Origin: a virus
Strand: one strand, 5' to 3'
IMG/VR virus record: IMGVR_UViG_3300047388_000166
Location: 1-28,856 of that record
Length of the DNA: 28,856 nucleotides
The translations under genes were made by a program, and so were the position numbers. The stretch's first letter is position 1, and the number at the start of each line of letters is the position of its first letter. Of this stretch, positions 1 to 5,753 are shown in pieces. The notes under the pieces are model-generated. The model was not told where the DNA came from. It ran no database searches and saw only the letters and a program-made list of their open reading frames with translations.

Positions 1-34
1 GACCTGCGACTCGACCTGCGACCTGACCTGCGGG
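1..34. repeat. 12-bp tandem repeat (3 units) inside the left-edge gene
   Basis: The 10-base word gacctgcgac occurs at 1-10 and 13-22, and a variant ending ggg occurs at 25-34, which gives a 12-base period. On the minus strand it encodes the four-residue repeat QVxS. The array may continue beyond the window. Confidence 0.7.
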
Positions 35-276
35 TCACCAAGCTCGCGTAGCATCGCCCATGCGATACAACCGCCGAGCGTTGCGGCGTAGGGGCTTCCC
101 ATGCGCAACACCACCATGGGTTTACCCAGGTTGCAGAGCTCGTACGCTTTGAACGCTGCTGCTGTCGCCGCATCGAAGTCGGCAGGCTCCGTGGACAAGC
201 CGAGTTCGATGTATTTCTGCGCCCACTCGGGAAAGCGGGCGATCTGCTCTTTGGTGATCGACGTTATTTTGCCCAT
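1..276 (-). CDS. DUF6745-like protein, N-terminal part (cut by window edge)
   Basis: This minus-strand reading frame starts at ATG 276-274 and is open to base 1, so only the first 92 residues are present. The segment IELGLSTEPADFDAATAAA, followed by an AYELCNLGKP stretch and a SPYAATLGG stretch, resembles the N-terminus of DUF6745-type proteins as I remember the family. The visible end becomes a repeat of the form QVxS, encoded by three 12-base units at 1-34, and long QVxx repeats are also typical of that family. The gene starts five bases after the endonuclease VII stop and lacks a clear Shine-Dalgarno, so it is probably coupled to it. The biochemical function is unknown. The family call rests on memory of sequence patterns. 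Confidence 0.6.
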   Translation of the reverse strand, partial: MGKITSITKEQIARFPEWAQKYIELGLSTEPADFDAATAAAFKAYELCNLGKPMVVLRMGSPYAATLGGCIAWAMLRELGDPQVRSQVESQV

Positions 277-281
277 GGCGA

Positions 282-908
282 TCAGTCCGCAACGTTGCGG
301 ACTGCCTCCGGTGTGTACTCGCGAGCAAAGTTAAAAGCTGCGGCGTGCGAATCGCTTACAGCATCGGATGCGGACGCTGTCGCCTGGGCTACATCATCGG
401 CATGCATTGCATTCAATGCAGATTCGTTGGGGTTCATGGTTTTCCCTTGTTTGGTCAGATAATCGAAAGCGAGCTTCAAGATTTGCGGATCATCTTGGAG
501 CAGCGCGATTCCTGTGTTGCATCGTTTACAGAGCAGACCTCTAACGCATCGACCGCACGATTTCTGTTGCGGGCAACATGCATGGTCGTGATCAATCTGG
601 AGTGGCTTTTCGCGAGTTGGTCGAGCGCCGCAGATCGCGCAAATGCCTAGTTGCTTTTCAAGCAAAGCGGCATATTGCTCTGGCGTCAGGCCATAACGTT
701 TGAAGGTTTGTCCGCGACGCATGGAAGGGCGATCTTTGTAATAGTTGCGCGCGTAGCTGCGACCGGATTCCGGATTCCTTGCGCGGCGTTTCCTGCCTTG
801 CTCTGCATTCCACGCCCGACACTCAACGCAACGACAGCGATAAGTGCCGTAGCCTGTGCTGGTGCCATGACGTGGGTTTGCCCAAATTCCGGACTTGCTT
901 GCGACCAT
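282..908 (-). CDS. Endonuclease VII family HNH nuclease with C-terminal extension
   Basis: The 208-residue product matches the T4 endonuclease VII family (His-Me finger, junction-resolving or nicking nucleases). The N-terminus has a CRCVEC cysteine cluster (residues 25-30) common in phage members. The core has YGLTPEQYAALLEKQ, a zinc pair C90/C93, the catalytic DHDH at 106-109, and the second pair C127/C130 in LLCKRCNTGI. The family normally ends soon after the DYL segment near residue 150, but here the frame continues for about 55 residues. An internal ATG at 437-435 (M158) has a good Shine-Dalgarno (AAGGG, six bases upstream), so a separate 51-residue product is possible. The last residues REYTPEAVRNVAD nearly repeat the end of the neighbouring gene at 911-1231. 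The start lies two bases past that gene's stop with no Shine-Dalgarno, suggesting coupling. Confidence 0.85.
   Translation of the reverse strand: MVASKSGIWANPRHGTSTGYGTYRCRCVECRAWNAEQGRKRRARNPESGRSYARNYYKDRPSMRRGQTFKRYGLTPEQYAALLEKQLGICAICGARPTREKPLQIDHDHACCPQQKSCGRCVRGLLCKRCNTGIALLQDDPQILKLAFDYLTKQGKTMNPNESALNAMHADDVAQATASASDAVSDSHAAAFNFAREYTPEAVRNVAD
283..304. repeat. 22-bp perfect palindrome at the end of the nuclease gene
   Basis: Bases 283-304 form a perfect palindrome (half site cagtccgcaac) with no spacer. It overlaps the endonuclease VII stop codon and sits just before the start of the next minus-strand gene. No T-run follows on the minus strand, so it is not a standard intrinsic terminator. 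It could be a protein-binding site, a fold-back that blocks initiation at 276, or chance within the RNVAD codons. Confidence 0.6.
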
Positions 909-910
909 GA

Positions 911-1231
911 TTAGTCAGCCACGTTACGAATAGCTTCGGGGTGATACTCCCGTTGGGTGATGATTTCGTAGGCACCAGGCGGCAGCGGAATCGGCGCATG
1001 TTCTTCGTGCCGGACGGTTGCCTCGCTGACGACGTTGAGGAAGCGACGAACAATGCCGGCTGCATCAGCCATCGAGAATTCGCGCGCTTCGTCAGGAGCG
1101 ATCGCGTGCGCGTGCCCGGTCACCTCGCCGTACGCGAGCACGATGCGGTCTTTCGGCGTGACGTCATTCGCACCTTCTGGAATGGCCTTGATCGTACGAA
1201 TCAGAACATCACCTTGACGATAAATTTTCAT
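911..1231 (-). CDS. Conserved small phage protein (GDVLI...AYGEVTGHAHA family)
   Basis: The 106-residue product begins MKIYRQGDVLIRTI and contains AYGEVTGHAHAI, HEEHAPIPLPPGAYEI and a C-terminal QREYHPEAIRNVAD. I recognise this as a recurrent phage early-region protein of unknown function. The start at 1231 is chosen because AAGGA lies seven bases upstream; an ATG two codons earlier and a longer upstream extension lack such a signal. It is followed after two bases by the endonuclease VII gene. Its C-terminal sequence is echoed in that neighbour, and since similar proteins normally end this way, the copy in the nuclease looks secondary. Confidence 0.75.
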   Translation of the reverse strand: MKIYRQGDVLIRTIKAIPEGANDVTPKDRIVLAYGEVTGHAHAIAPDEAREFSMADAAGIVRRFLNVVSEATVRHEEHAPIPLPPGAYEIITQREYHPEAIRNVAD

Positions 1232-1245
1232 GTTCATTTCCTTAT

Positions 1246-1341
1246 TCAGTTGATGAAACCACACAAACGAGCCAGTAACAGTGCACTGGCGATGCACAGA
1301 AAGATCATGATAACGACAGGGTGTTCTATCCAGCGAGTCAT
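1246..1341 (-). CDS. 31-residue single-span membrane protein
   Basis: A short frame starts at ATG 1341-1339 with a GAGGA Shine-Dalgarno eight bases upstream and ends at TGA 1248-1246. The product starts MTRWIEHPVV and is then almost wholly hydrophobic (VIMIFLCIASALLLARLCG), so it should span the inner membrane once. It lies between two other early minus-strand genes. The function is unknown; small early membrane proteins of phages often affect superinfection or host physiology, but nothing here proves that. Confidence 0.55.
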   Translation of the reverse strand: MTRWIEHPVVIMIFLCIASALLLARLCGFIN

Positions 1342-1354
1342 GTGCAAATCCTCA

Positions 1355-1516
1355 TCAGTTAAATTTATGAAGTGTAATGAAGAAGCCCATGATGACGCCT
1401 GAAAAGTAGATCAATATCGCACCTGTTGTTCCTCGCAATCCATCATCAATCTCTGCTACTTTATTTCCAAAAATGTAGAGGATTGAAGCTATTACGAATG
1501 CTATGAGCAAGTCCAT
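1355..1516 (-). CDS. 53-residue two-span membrane protein
   Basis: The start at ATG 1516-1514 is preceded by a strong Shine-Dalgarno (GGAGG, four bases upstream). The product begins MDLLIAFVIASILYIFG, then has a short polar loop (NKVAEIDDGLRGT), then a second hydrophobic stretch TGAILIYFSGVIMGFFIT. This predicts two membrane spans. The 3' end of the preceding gene overlaps its first 16 bases. No family was recognised. Confidence 0.65.
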   Translation of the reverse strand: MDLLIAFVIASILYIFGNKVAEIDDGLRGTTGAILIYFSGVIMGFFITLHKFN

Positions 1517-1686
1517 GTTTCCTCCAATGGTCCGCGCACCAACGCGCAATTGTCACGTATCTCCAGTGTTTCCCATCCCAGTAGCTCCAGCGCTTCGTGG
1601 ATAGCGCTACCGGGTCTGACGATTCGTGTGTTGTTAACGATCGTCTCTGTGTGCGAGATACGTTCGTCGCTGTGACGGCGGCTCAC
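1501..1686 (-). CDS. Unknown 61-residue early protein
   Basis: The frame starts at GTG 1686-1684, overlapping the upstream stop as GTGA, and runs into the start of the two-span membrane protein gene. The product is basic at its N-terminus (MSRRHSDERISHTET) and then has a small globular-looking part (EALELLGWETLEIRDNCALV). The coupling pattern matches the rest of this operon and supports it as real. The function is unknown. Confidence 0.55.
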   Translation of the reverse strand: MSRRHSDERISHTETIVNNTRIVRPGSAIHEALELLGWETLEIRDNCALVRGPLEETWTCS

Positions 1687-1997
1687 GACTCCAGCTCCTT
1701 CCGCGCATACTCAAACAGTGCGGCGCGGAGGGCTGTGGTTGCGTCAAGAAATATTCGCGGCGCCATGGAACGTATACTGCCGAATTGGTCTACAATATGC
1801 TCCCAAATCGTACCGTCCATGCTTATCCGCGCGAGATATCCAATCGCCTGCTCGATCGCCGGATCAGCTCCCGAAGCATTCCCAAGCTCCGCAGGATCAG
1901 CCAGTAGCTCCGCTACTCGTGCGTCGATTTCATCTTCCGCAGGAAGAGAGTACCTTTTAGAGTCGTGAGACTCGTAGTCGCCGTGGTGGAAGCTCAT
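1683..1997 (-). CDS. Unknown 104-residue early protein
   Basis: The ATG start at 1997-1995 overlaps the upstream stop (ATGA), and the stop overlaps the next start (GTGA). The product is acidic, with a helical ARVAELLADPAELG segment and a C-terminal helix ATTALRAALFEYARKEL. There are no cysteines, membrane spans or recognisable catalytic motifs. The function is unknown. Confidence 0.6.
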   Translation of the reverse strand: MSFHHGDYESHDSKRYSLPAEDEIDARVAELLADPAELGNASGADPAIEQAIGYLARISMDGTIWEHIVDQFGSIRSMAPRIFLDATTALRAALFEYARKELES

Positions 1998-2314
1998 GAC
2001 ATGCTGGCCTTTTCCAGCGCGGCGCGTGCCTTTTCGATGCGCGGCTGATTTCCGGTGATCCCGTTGCTGGCCGCAGTCGCGATCCGCGTCATGTCGCGCA
2101 GCGCCGCGACCAGATCGTCATGCGCGTTGCATGTCTTAACCAAATGCGCAACGAAGTCGGGATGCGCATCGGTGATGTCGGCGAGAAATCGATTGCTCTC
2201 GCTATTCCAGCCGTCGTTCATAACCTCAAGCGTGCCACTGACGACTCCGCGAGGAAGCTGGCCCGTCTTGTTGAACTCGATGCGGATGGCCGGCGTCGGC
2301 GTATGCGCGTTCAT
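1994..2314 (-). CDS. Unknown 106-residue early protein
   Basis: The product begins MNAHTPTPAIRIEF and ends with a helical NAHDDLVAALRDM stretch and IEKARAALEKA, a pattern common in small phage proteins that track nutrient or DNA-related early regions. Its start overlaps the stop of the 48-residue gene upstream and its own stop overlaps the next start, so it belongs to one coupled unit. No specific function can be assigned. Confidence 0.65.
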   Translation of the reverse strand: MNAHTPTPAIRIEFNKTGQLPRGVVSGTLEVMNDGWNSESNRFLADITDAHPDFVAHLVKTCNAHDDLVAALRDMTRIATAASNGITGNQPRIEKARAALEKASMS

Positions 2315-2457
2315 GCCGCCACCACGACTTTCGCAATCTTCCCATCGCCTGCGCAGAGTTCCCGTGCTTCCTTCCGCGAAGCACAGCGCATCACCATCTC
2401 ACCATTCGGGTCGAAGATGATCCAGCAGAGGATGTGTCCGGCTTTCAACGTGTTCAT
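2311..2457 (-). CDS. Unknown 48-residue protein, first gene of the leftward operon
   Basis: The start is placed at ATG 2457-2455, which has AAGGGGC seven to eight bases upstream and begins MNTLKAGHILCWIIFDPNG. A longer reading with 28 more residues would cross the likely promoter and is rejected. The rest (MVMRCASRKEARELCAG) looks like a small alpha-beta fold. It is the promoter-proximal gene of the leftward operon, the place where an immunity or regulatory gene might sit, but it has no visible DNA-binding motif. Confidence 0.6.
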   Translation of the reverse strand: MNTLKAGHILCWIIFDPNGEMVMRCASRKEARELCAGDGKIAKVVVAA

Positions 2458-2489
2458 GTGTTGCCCCTTTGTTGTGCTGCGATGGGTAG

Positions 2490-2518
2490 AGTAAAACACA
2501 ACAATCTGACTTGCGCAA
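2490..2518 (-). promoter_or_regulatory. Candidate leftward early promoter
   Basis: Reading leftward, TTGCGC (2518-2513) is followed after 17 bases by TTTACT (2495-2490), a fair sigma-70 match. Transcription would start near 2483 and give a leader of about 26 bases before the 2457 start codon. The -35 lies within the palindrome cttgcgcaag (2510-2519). Inverted arms TTGTTGTG (2469-2476) and CACAACAA (2497-2504) flank the start region and may be an operator. Confidence 0.45.
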
Positions 2519-2524
2519 GCCCCC

Positions 2525-2552
2525 TTGCAATCTTTTTTCACCTATGCATAAT
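2525..2552 (+). promoter_or_regulatory. Candidate rightward early promoter
   Basis: TTGCAA (2525-2530) and CATAAT (2547-2552) are 16 bases apart. The expected transcription start is about 2559-2560, which coincides with the ATG of the Cro-like gene at 2560, so the transcript may have little or no leader. The palindrome cttgcgcaag at 2510-2519 is directly upstream, placed where a regulator could act on both divergent promoters. Confidence 0.5.
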
Positions 2553-2559
2553 AGGCACC

Positions 2560-2769
2560 ATGACCAAGACCGAACTGAAACGCAAACTACGTGCCCGCAA
2601 GGAAGCCGACACGAATCGTGCCATCGCCGATATCTTCGCGATCCGCGAGCAGGCGGTTCAGCAATGGCCGGACAAGGAACACATTCCGATGGCCAGGTAC
2701 TACGAGCTGATCGTGAAGAGGCCTGAGCTTGTCCGACCTGAGTTCTTTTCGGAGAAGGCGCATGTCTGA
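2560..2769 (+). CDS. cro: Cro/YdaS-like transcriptional regulator
   Basis: The 69-residue product fits lambdoid Cro/YdaS regulators: TELKRKL, then a helix-turn-helix region NRAIADIFAIREQAVQQWP (about residues 21-39), a short HIPMARYYEL segment and the terminal RPEL tail typical of the family. Such proteins bind operators between divergent early promoters and repress early transcription. The start at 2560 is chosen because the family begins just before TELK and the upstream extension would cross the promoter. The gene is first in the rightward operon and its end overlaps the next gene by eight bases. No cI-like partner is visible in this window. Confidence 0.8.
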   Translation: MTKTELKRKLRARKEADTNRAIADIFAIREQAVQQWPDKEHIPMARYYELIVKRPELVRPEFFSEKAHV

Positions 2770-3187
2770 TCTTCGTGCGCTCCTGCTGCGAGCCAGCGTC
2801 TATTGCCCATCCGGTCTGCAAGAGGAAATAGATGCCGCGCTAGCTGTCACAAAGCGTGCCAAACGCTTGCCGGACGATTGGAGGCCATCGCCAGAGCTGA
2901 TGAACTGGGCAATCAAGGAACGGCCGGATATCTCATGCACAGCCCAAGTCGATGCCTTCCGCGACTACTGGATGGCGAAGGCAGGGAAAGATGGGGCAAA
3001 GCTCGACTGGGACGCTACGTTCAGGAACTGGATCAGGAATTGCAGAACGGTCTATAAGACGCTCCCGCCAGAACGAACACCGTCACCGCAGCAGGTCGCG
3101 ATCGTACGGCGACAGATGGAACCGGTGAATCCAAAGGTGTTGCAGATGCTGGACGATGTCGCAGCCAAGCTGCATTTCAGGGGGTAA
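2762..3187 (+). CDS. DnaT-like replication protein
   Basis: The 141-residue product has a central segment LPDDWRPSPELMNWAIKER, followed by FRDYWMAKAGKDGAKLDW and FRNWIRNC. The tryptophans at about 40, 70, 83 and 90 fit the DnaT-type single-strand DNA-binding or helicase-loading domain found at the C-terminus of many phage replication proteins. Here it is nearly stand-alone, with a 35-residue helical N-terminus. It follows the Cro-like gene, where lambda carries O and P, which fits a role in starting phage replication. The start at 2762 has GGAGAAGG upstream and overlaps the cro stop. Confidence 0.65.
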   Translation: MSDLRALLLRASVYCPSGLQEEIDAALAVTKRAKRLPDDWRPSPELMNWAIKERPDISCTAQVDAFRDYWMAKAGKDGAKLDWDATFRNWIRNCRTVYKTLPPERTPSPQQVAIVRRQMEPVNPKVLQMLDDVAAKLHFRG

Positions 3188-3190
3188 TTT

Positions 3191-3547
3191 ATGAACGAGT
3201 TTACGGTTACGAAGAAGGCAGAACGCCCCGCATTTCCTGATGATGGGAAATGCTTTTACTGCAAACGGCTCGTCGGGGAATCACACAATACGGAAGGGGG
3301 AGGCTGCCCGATGGTGAAGCAGAGAATCATCGCCAGAATTTCATTCGAGTATGAGACGTGGATGCCTGCTGAACGAACGCCAGAAGAATATTTCCATCAG
3401 CGCAATCATGGCTCGAACTGCTTAGACAACGATTTCGATGATGCCATGGAACAACTTGATAGATTTCGCGAGGCGGCTGGATGCGTTTGTGGATTCGTCA
3501 CGGTTGAGCATGTTAGGAACGTCGAAAAACCGTATCTGGACGAGTGA
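3191..3547 (+). CDS. Putative zinc-binding protein, unknown function
   Basis: The 118-residue product has C21-x2-C24, H32 and C39 near its N-terminus (CFYCKR...GGGCP), a possible zinc site, then an acidic helical part and a CVCGF pair near the end. No family was recognised. It sits three bases after the DnaT-like gene. Its stop ends at 3547, and a different structure-rich region begins immediately after. Confidence 0.65.
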   Translation: MNEFTVTKKAERPAFPDDGKCFYCKRLVGESHNTEGGGCPMVKQRIIARISFEYETWMPAERTPEEYFHQRNHGSNCLDNDFDDAMEQLDRFREAAGCVCGFVTVEHVRNVEKPYLDE

Positions 3548-3660
3548 TGAACCGCTTGCAAATCCATCGCGGTTGTGCAGAAATAGAGACGCCCGGTCAG
3601 GCTCACAACCTGCCGGGCGTTGAAACGCTGTTCATGGCAGCGCGTGGTACCGAGGCTAGT
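3548..3660 (+). ncRNA. Hairpin cluster, possible C4-like antisense RNA
   Basis: Three hairpins follow one another: AACCGC/GCGGTT (3550-3555 with 3569-3574); a 12-bp stem with one bulged T, ACGCCCGG...CAGG pairing with CCTGCCGGGCGT (3589-3601 with 3609-3620) and a seven-base loop; and CGCTG/CAGCG (3626-3630 with 3638-3642). None is followed by a T-run. The segment CCTGCCGGGCGTTGAAAC reminds me of C4 antisense RNAs in P1-like and other proteobacterial prophages, which control a nearby inhibitor or antirepressor gene. That link is from memory and I found no clear complementary target downstream. Confidence 0.35.
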
Positions 3661-4031
3661 TTGCAACAATGTTGTGCATTAGGTCAAGTCCGGTACCTCG
3701 CAAAGTCCGTCCCGCGTTTCCCTCCGGGACAGGAAAGTCAGTGCGCCCATGCAGCGGCGGCCTCCCAGAATGCTCATAACGCTGGCCGTGCGACCCAACG
3801 GACAACTCAAATCCAGGCGCTGTCGACCCCTGACAACCTGGTCCATGTGAGGCCTCTCCAAGAAATTGGACTTGGCGCCGTTCACTCCCTGAAGGATCAG
3901 GGTCCAATCCGGCTAAGGATTGGGGGGAATGCAGAGTACCCGCCGTGCTTAATTGCACAGGATGATCTAAGCCACGCAACGGCTCTGGATCACGGGGAAA
4001 AGGGGTTTGTTTACCTGAGAGTACAGAATGT
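3661..4031 (+). ncRNA. Structured non-coding region, alternative hairpins
   Basis: No reading frame on either strand looks like a real protein here. The region holds GTCCCG/CGGGAC (3709-3714 with 3725-3730) and three perfect hairpins in a row: TCCAA-GAAA-TTGGA (3857-3870), CCCTGA-AGGA-TCAGGG (3887-3902) and CCAATCC-GGCTAA-GGATTGG (3904-3923). The GAAA loop is GNRA-type only on the plus strand, which favours rightward transcription. TTGGAC (3866-3871) can also pair with GTCCAA (3902-3907), opening the outer two hairpins, as in attenuators. Further short stems are GTGC/GCAC (3945-3958) and GATC...AGCC/GGCT...GATC (3964-3991). No known RNA class was identified. Confidence 0.4.
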
Positions 4032-4220
4032 ATGGAAACTGAACCGATTCTGGAAGTCTTACACAACGAGGAAGGCGCCTATCTTCCATTTACACCGCTG
4101 GTAAAGGCTTATAAGGGGAAATGGGTACAGTTGGTTGAGGTCCCGCGACCTGTCGACTTGAAAGAATCAGAAATGGAGTACGGGACCAGAATTGCCTTCA
4201 CACCAAGGATCGTGCCATGA
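4032..4220 (+). CDS. Unknown 62-residue protein
   Basis: The product begins METEPILEVLHNEEGAYLPF and continues with VKAYKGKWVQLVEVPRPVDL, suggesting a small beta-rich acidic protein. It starts right after the structured region, with only a weak GAG-type ribosome site, and its stop overlaps the next start (ATGA). If the upstream RNA is regulatory, this gene and those coupled to it are the first candidates for control. The function is unknown. Confidence 0.55.
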   Translation: METEPILEVLHNEEGAYLPFTPLVKAYKGKWVQLVEVPRPVDLKESEMEYGTRIAFTPRIVP

Positions 4221-4375
4221 GAATCATCCACGCAACCGCTCCATGCCAGGAATGCGGTGAGAAACGCCACGAAGTCATGGAAATCTGTGGCACAGGACGA
4301 TTCAGCGATGGCGTACGCATCTGCATCGAATGCCTAAAGAAAGCCGTCTCCGCATTGCGAAAAGGAGAAGAGTGA
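4217..4375 (+). CDS. Small CxxC zinc-ribbon-like protein
   Basis: A 52-residue frame begins at ATG 4217, overlapping the upstream stop, and ends at TGA 4373-4375. It holds two CxxC knuckles, CQEC near residue 10 and CIEC near residue 39, spaced as in small zinc ribbons, and ends in a lysine-rich helix. Zinc ribbons of this size in phage early operons are often DNA- or protein-binding adaptors; the exact role is unknown. Its stop overlaps the next start as TGATG. Confidence 0.65.
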   Translation: MRIIHATAPCQECGEKRHEVMEICGTGRFSDGVRICIECLKKAVSALRKGEE

Positions 4376-4560
4376 TGGTCAAGGATGCCGACCTCACCTC
4401 AACCTTCTACGCTCTCGCAAAGATCCAGTCGGATATCGAGAGAAAGAAAGCACAAAACAGGATGTGGGTCGAGACTCACATGCCGATTGTGGCGATGCTG
4501 TTCGATCAGCTGGTGAAGGCGAAGATGTCGTCGAAGATGGTCAAGCTGGAGAAGTTCTGA
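4375..4560 (+). CDS. Unknown 61-residue helical protein
   Basis: The start at ATG 4375 has AAAGGAGAAG upstream and overlaps the previous stop. The product is basic and helical (YALAKIQSDIERKKAQNRMW, then LFDQLVKAKMSSKMVKLEKF), possibly a short coiled coil. It sits directly before ninB with a TGATG overlap, so it is probably co-produced with it. No family was recognised. Confidence 0.6.
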   Translation: MVKDADLTSTFYALAKIQSDIERKKAQNRMWVETHMPIVAMLFDQLVKAKMSSKMVKLEKF

Positions 4561-4967
4561 TGCCCTGGGGAACCACCCAGTTCGTAGGTATTGCTGTGAC
4601 CGAGCAATGGCGCGAAATGCTCTCAGATGCTCAACGCCGGCTATTCAATGCCGCGTGTGGTGATTTGGCCTCAGGACTCGTCTGGTATGGATTCCGACTC
4701 AGCAAGGACGATTGGCGACATCTGCTCAGCGGAACCGTACTGGGTTGGCGGATGATGCCAGGTATCAACATGGGCGAAGGTCCATCGCTCGTCATGCTCG
4801 GCGGATCATCGCTTGATCTGGACAAGGCCAATTGCACGAAGGCGATTGAGCTGGCTTTCGCGATTGGAGACCAGCCATGGGAATACGAGCCATCACAGAC
4901 GAAACCTGTTCACTGGTGCGACAAGGTGATGTTGGCGAGAGGGTTTAATCCGGGAGATTTCGCGTGA
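4560..4967 (+). CDS. ninB: NinB family recombination protein
   Basis: The 135-residue product matches lambda NinB (Orf), a recombination mediator that helps RecA-like proteins use single-stranded DNA and can replace RecFOR. Visible features are a helical LSDAQRRLFNAACGDLASGL, then LSKDDWRHLLSGTVLGWRMM, PGINMGEGPSLVMLGGSS, and a C-terminal helix. The family usually has SxxQN in the first helix, and here it is SDAQR. The start is set at 4560 on the TGATG overlap; a longer upstream reading is out of character. Neighbouring Ref-type and PD-(D/E)XK-like nucleases make this a recombination segment resembling the lambda nin region. Confidence 0.85.
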   Translation: MPWGTTQFVGIAVTEQWREMLSDAQRRLFNAACGDLASGLVWYGFRLSKDDWRHLLSGTVLGWRMMPGINMGEGPSLVMLGGSSLDLDKANCTKAIELAFAIGDQPWEYEPSQTKPVHWCDKVMLARGFNPGDFA

Positions 4968-5242
4968 GTCTTGCAGCAAAGCGCCACAAGGATCGCGTCG
5001 TCCGTCTTGGATGCATTGTCTGCCGCCACCTTGGTGATGGAGATACACCAGCTACCATCCACCACGTCAGAGAGGATCAGGGCATGAGTGAGCGAGCGTC
5101 AGACTTTTTGGCTATCCCGCTATGTCCTTATCACCACACTGGCGCTGGTGGCATTCACGGACTCGGTATGCGCGCATTCGAGAGGCAGTACAAGCTATCT
5201 GAGCTTGATCTATTAGCGATGACGCTGGAAGCGCTTTCATGA
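4964..5242 (+). CDS. ref: Ref-type RecA-dependent nuclease (HNH-like)
   Basis: The 92-residue product fits the Ref recombination-enhancement nuclease family of phage P1, which cuts DNA at RecA-made displacement loops. Motifs are C17-x2-C20, the H33-H34 pair in TIHHVRE, RASDFLAIPLCPYHH (C54, H57, H58), GIHGLG, and the terminal ELDLLAMTLEAL. It is shorter than P1 Ref because it lacks the basic N-terminal arm. It starts with GTG overlapping the ninB stop and ends overlapping the next frame, so it forms one unit with ninB. Confidence 0.85.
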   Translation: MSLAAKRHKDRVVRLGCIVCRHLGDGDTPATIHHVREDQGMSERASDFLAIPLCPYHHTGAGGIHGLGMRAFERQYKLSELDLLAMTLEALS

Positions 5243-5265
5243 ATTCACCCACAAGGGGAAATGAC

Positions 5266-5481
5266 ATGGCAATTACATCTCTGCAAGACGATACGATCTT
5301 CAACCTGTACCAAGCGACCCTGCGTAATGAAATCAAAAAACAGCTGGCGGCCAGCATTGAGCCTCTGATTGAACAGGCTGCGTCCGATGCGATGATCCAC
5401 TTGAAAGGACACATCGAGTCTCATTTCGACAATATGAAAGGTAAGTTTCTTGTAAACATCCATCTGGACTTCAAGAAATGA
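5266..5481 (+). CDS. Unknown 71-residue helical protein
   Basis: The start at ATG 5266 is preferred because AAGGGGAAA lies just upstream; an earlier ATG at 5239 overlaps the ref stop and is possible. The product is helical (TIFNLYQATLRNEIKKQLA, IEPLIEQAASDAMIHLKGHI) and may oligomerise as a coiled coil. Its stop overlaps the next start (ATGA). The function is unknown. Confidence 0.6.
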   Translation: MAITSLQDDTIFNLYQATLRNEIKKQLAASIEPLIEQAASDAMIHLKGHIESHFDNMKGKFLVNIHLDFKK

Positions 5482-5753
5482 ATCCGCTTCCTCTCCGCAT
5501 TCGCATCCTCCGTGCGCTGGAGCTTGGTCCGATGACGGCCAAGCAGCTGGCTCGCGCGCTGGATGTACATCGCAACAACGTTTACCGGAGTTTACCGTCT
5601 GACATCCAGACGAAAACCGTCAAGGAAGACTGCAAGTGGCACAAGAGCCGTCTTTACTACCTAAGGGGCACACCATGTTACCCATCAGCACCGCAGCAAA
5701 AAGTCGAGCATCCGCCAGTATCAAGTCCAACAATGCCCGATCCGTGGCGTTGA
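5478..5753 (+). CDS. Winged-helix DNA-binding protein
   Basis: The 91-residue product begins MNPLPLRIRILRALELG and carries a clear helix-turn-helix, MTAKQLARALDVHRNNVYRS (about residues 19-38), followed by a basic wing-like strand (KSRLYYLRG) and a proline-rich tail. It resembles the MarR/ArsR-like winged helix of small phage regulators. Its position at the end of the early operon is where a late regulator could lie, but it does not resemble known Q proteins. It is overlapped by the next gene over 79 bases. Confidence 0.65.
   Translation: MNPLPLRIRILRALELGPMTAKQLARALDVHRNNVYRSLPSDIQTKTVKEDCKWHKSRLYYLRGTPCYPSAPQQKVEHPPVSSPTMPDPWR

Noticed and set aside
3589-3620. A hairpin with a seven-base loop CTCACAA, like a tRNA anticodon arm.
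   Set aside because: No matching acceptor, D or T arm (GTTCGAATC-like) could be placed around it, so it is not a tRNA.
3679-3885. A 68-codon minus-strand frame inside the same region.
   Set aside because: It lies opposite to the surrounding operon, has no clear ribosome site and covers RNA-like stems. It is more likely a shadow of the structure, though I cannot exclude it fully.
3544-4104. A 186-codon plus-strand open frame over the structured region.
   Set aside because: Its translation has an unnatural composition and no recognisable domain, overlaps the gene at 4032 and coincides with many perfect hairpins. The TGATG start overlap is its only support.
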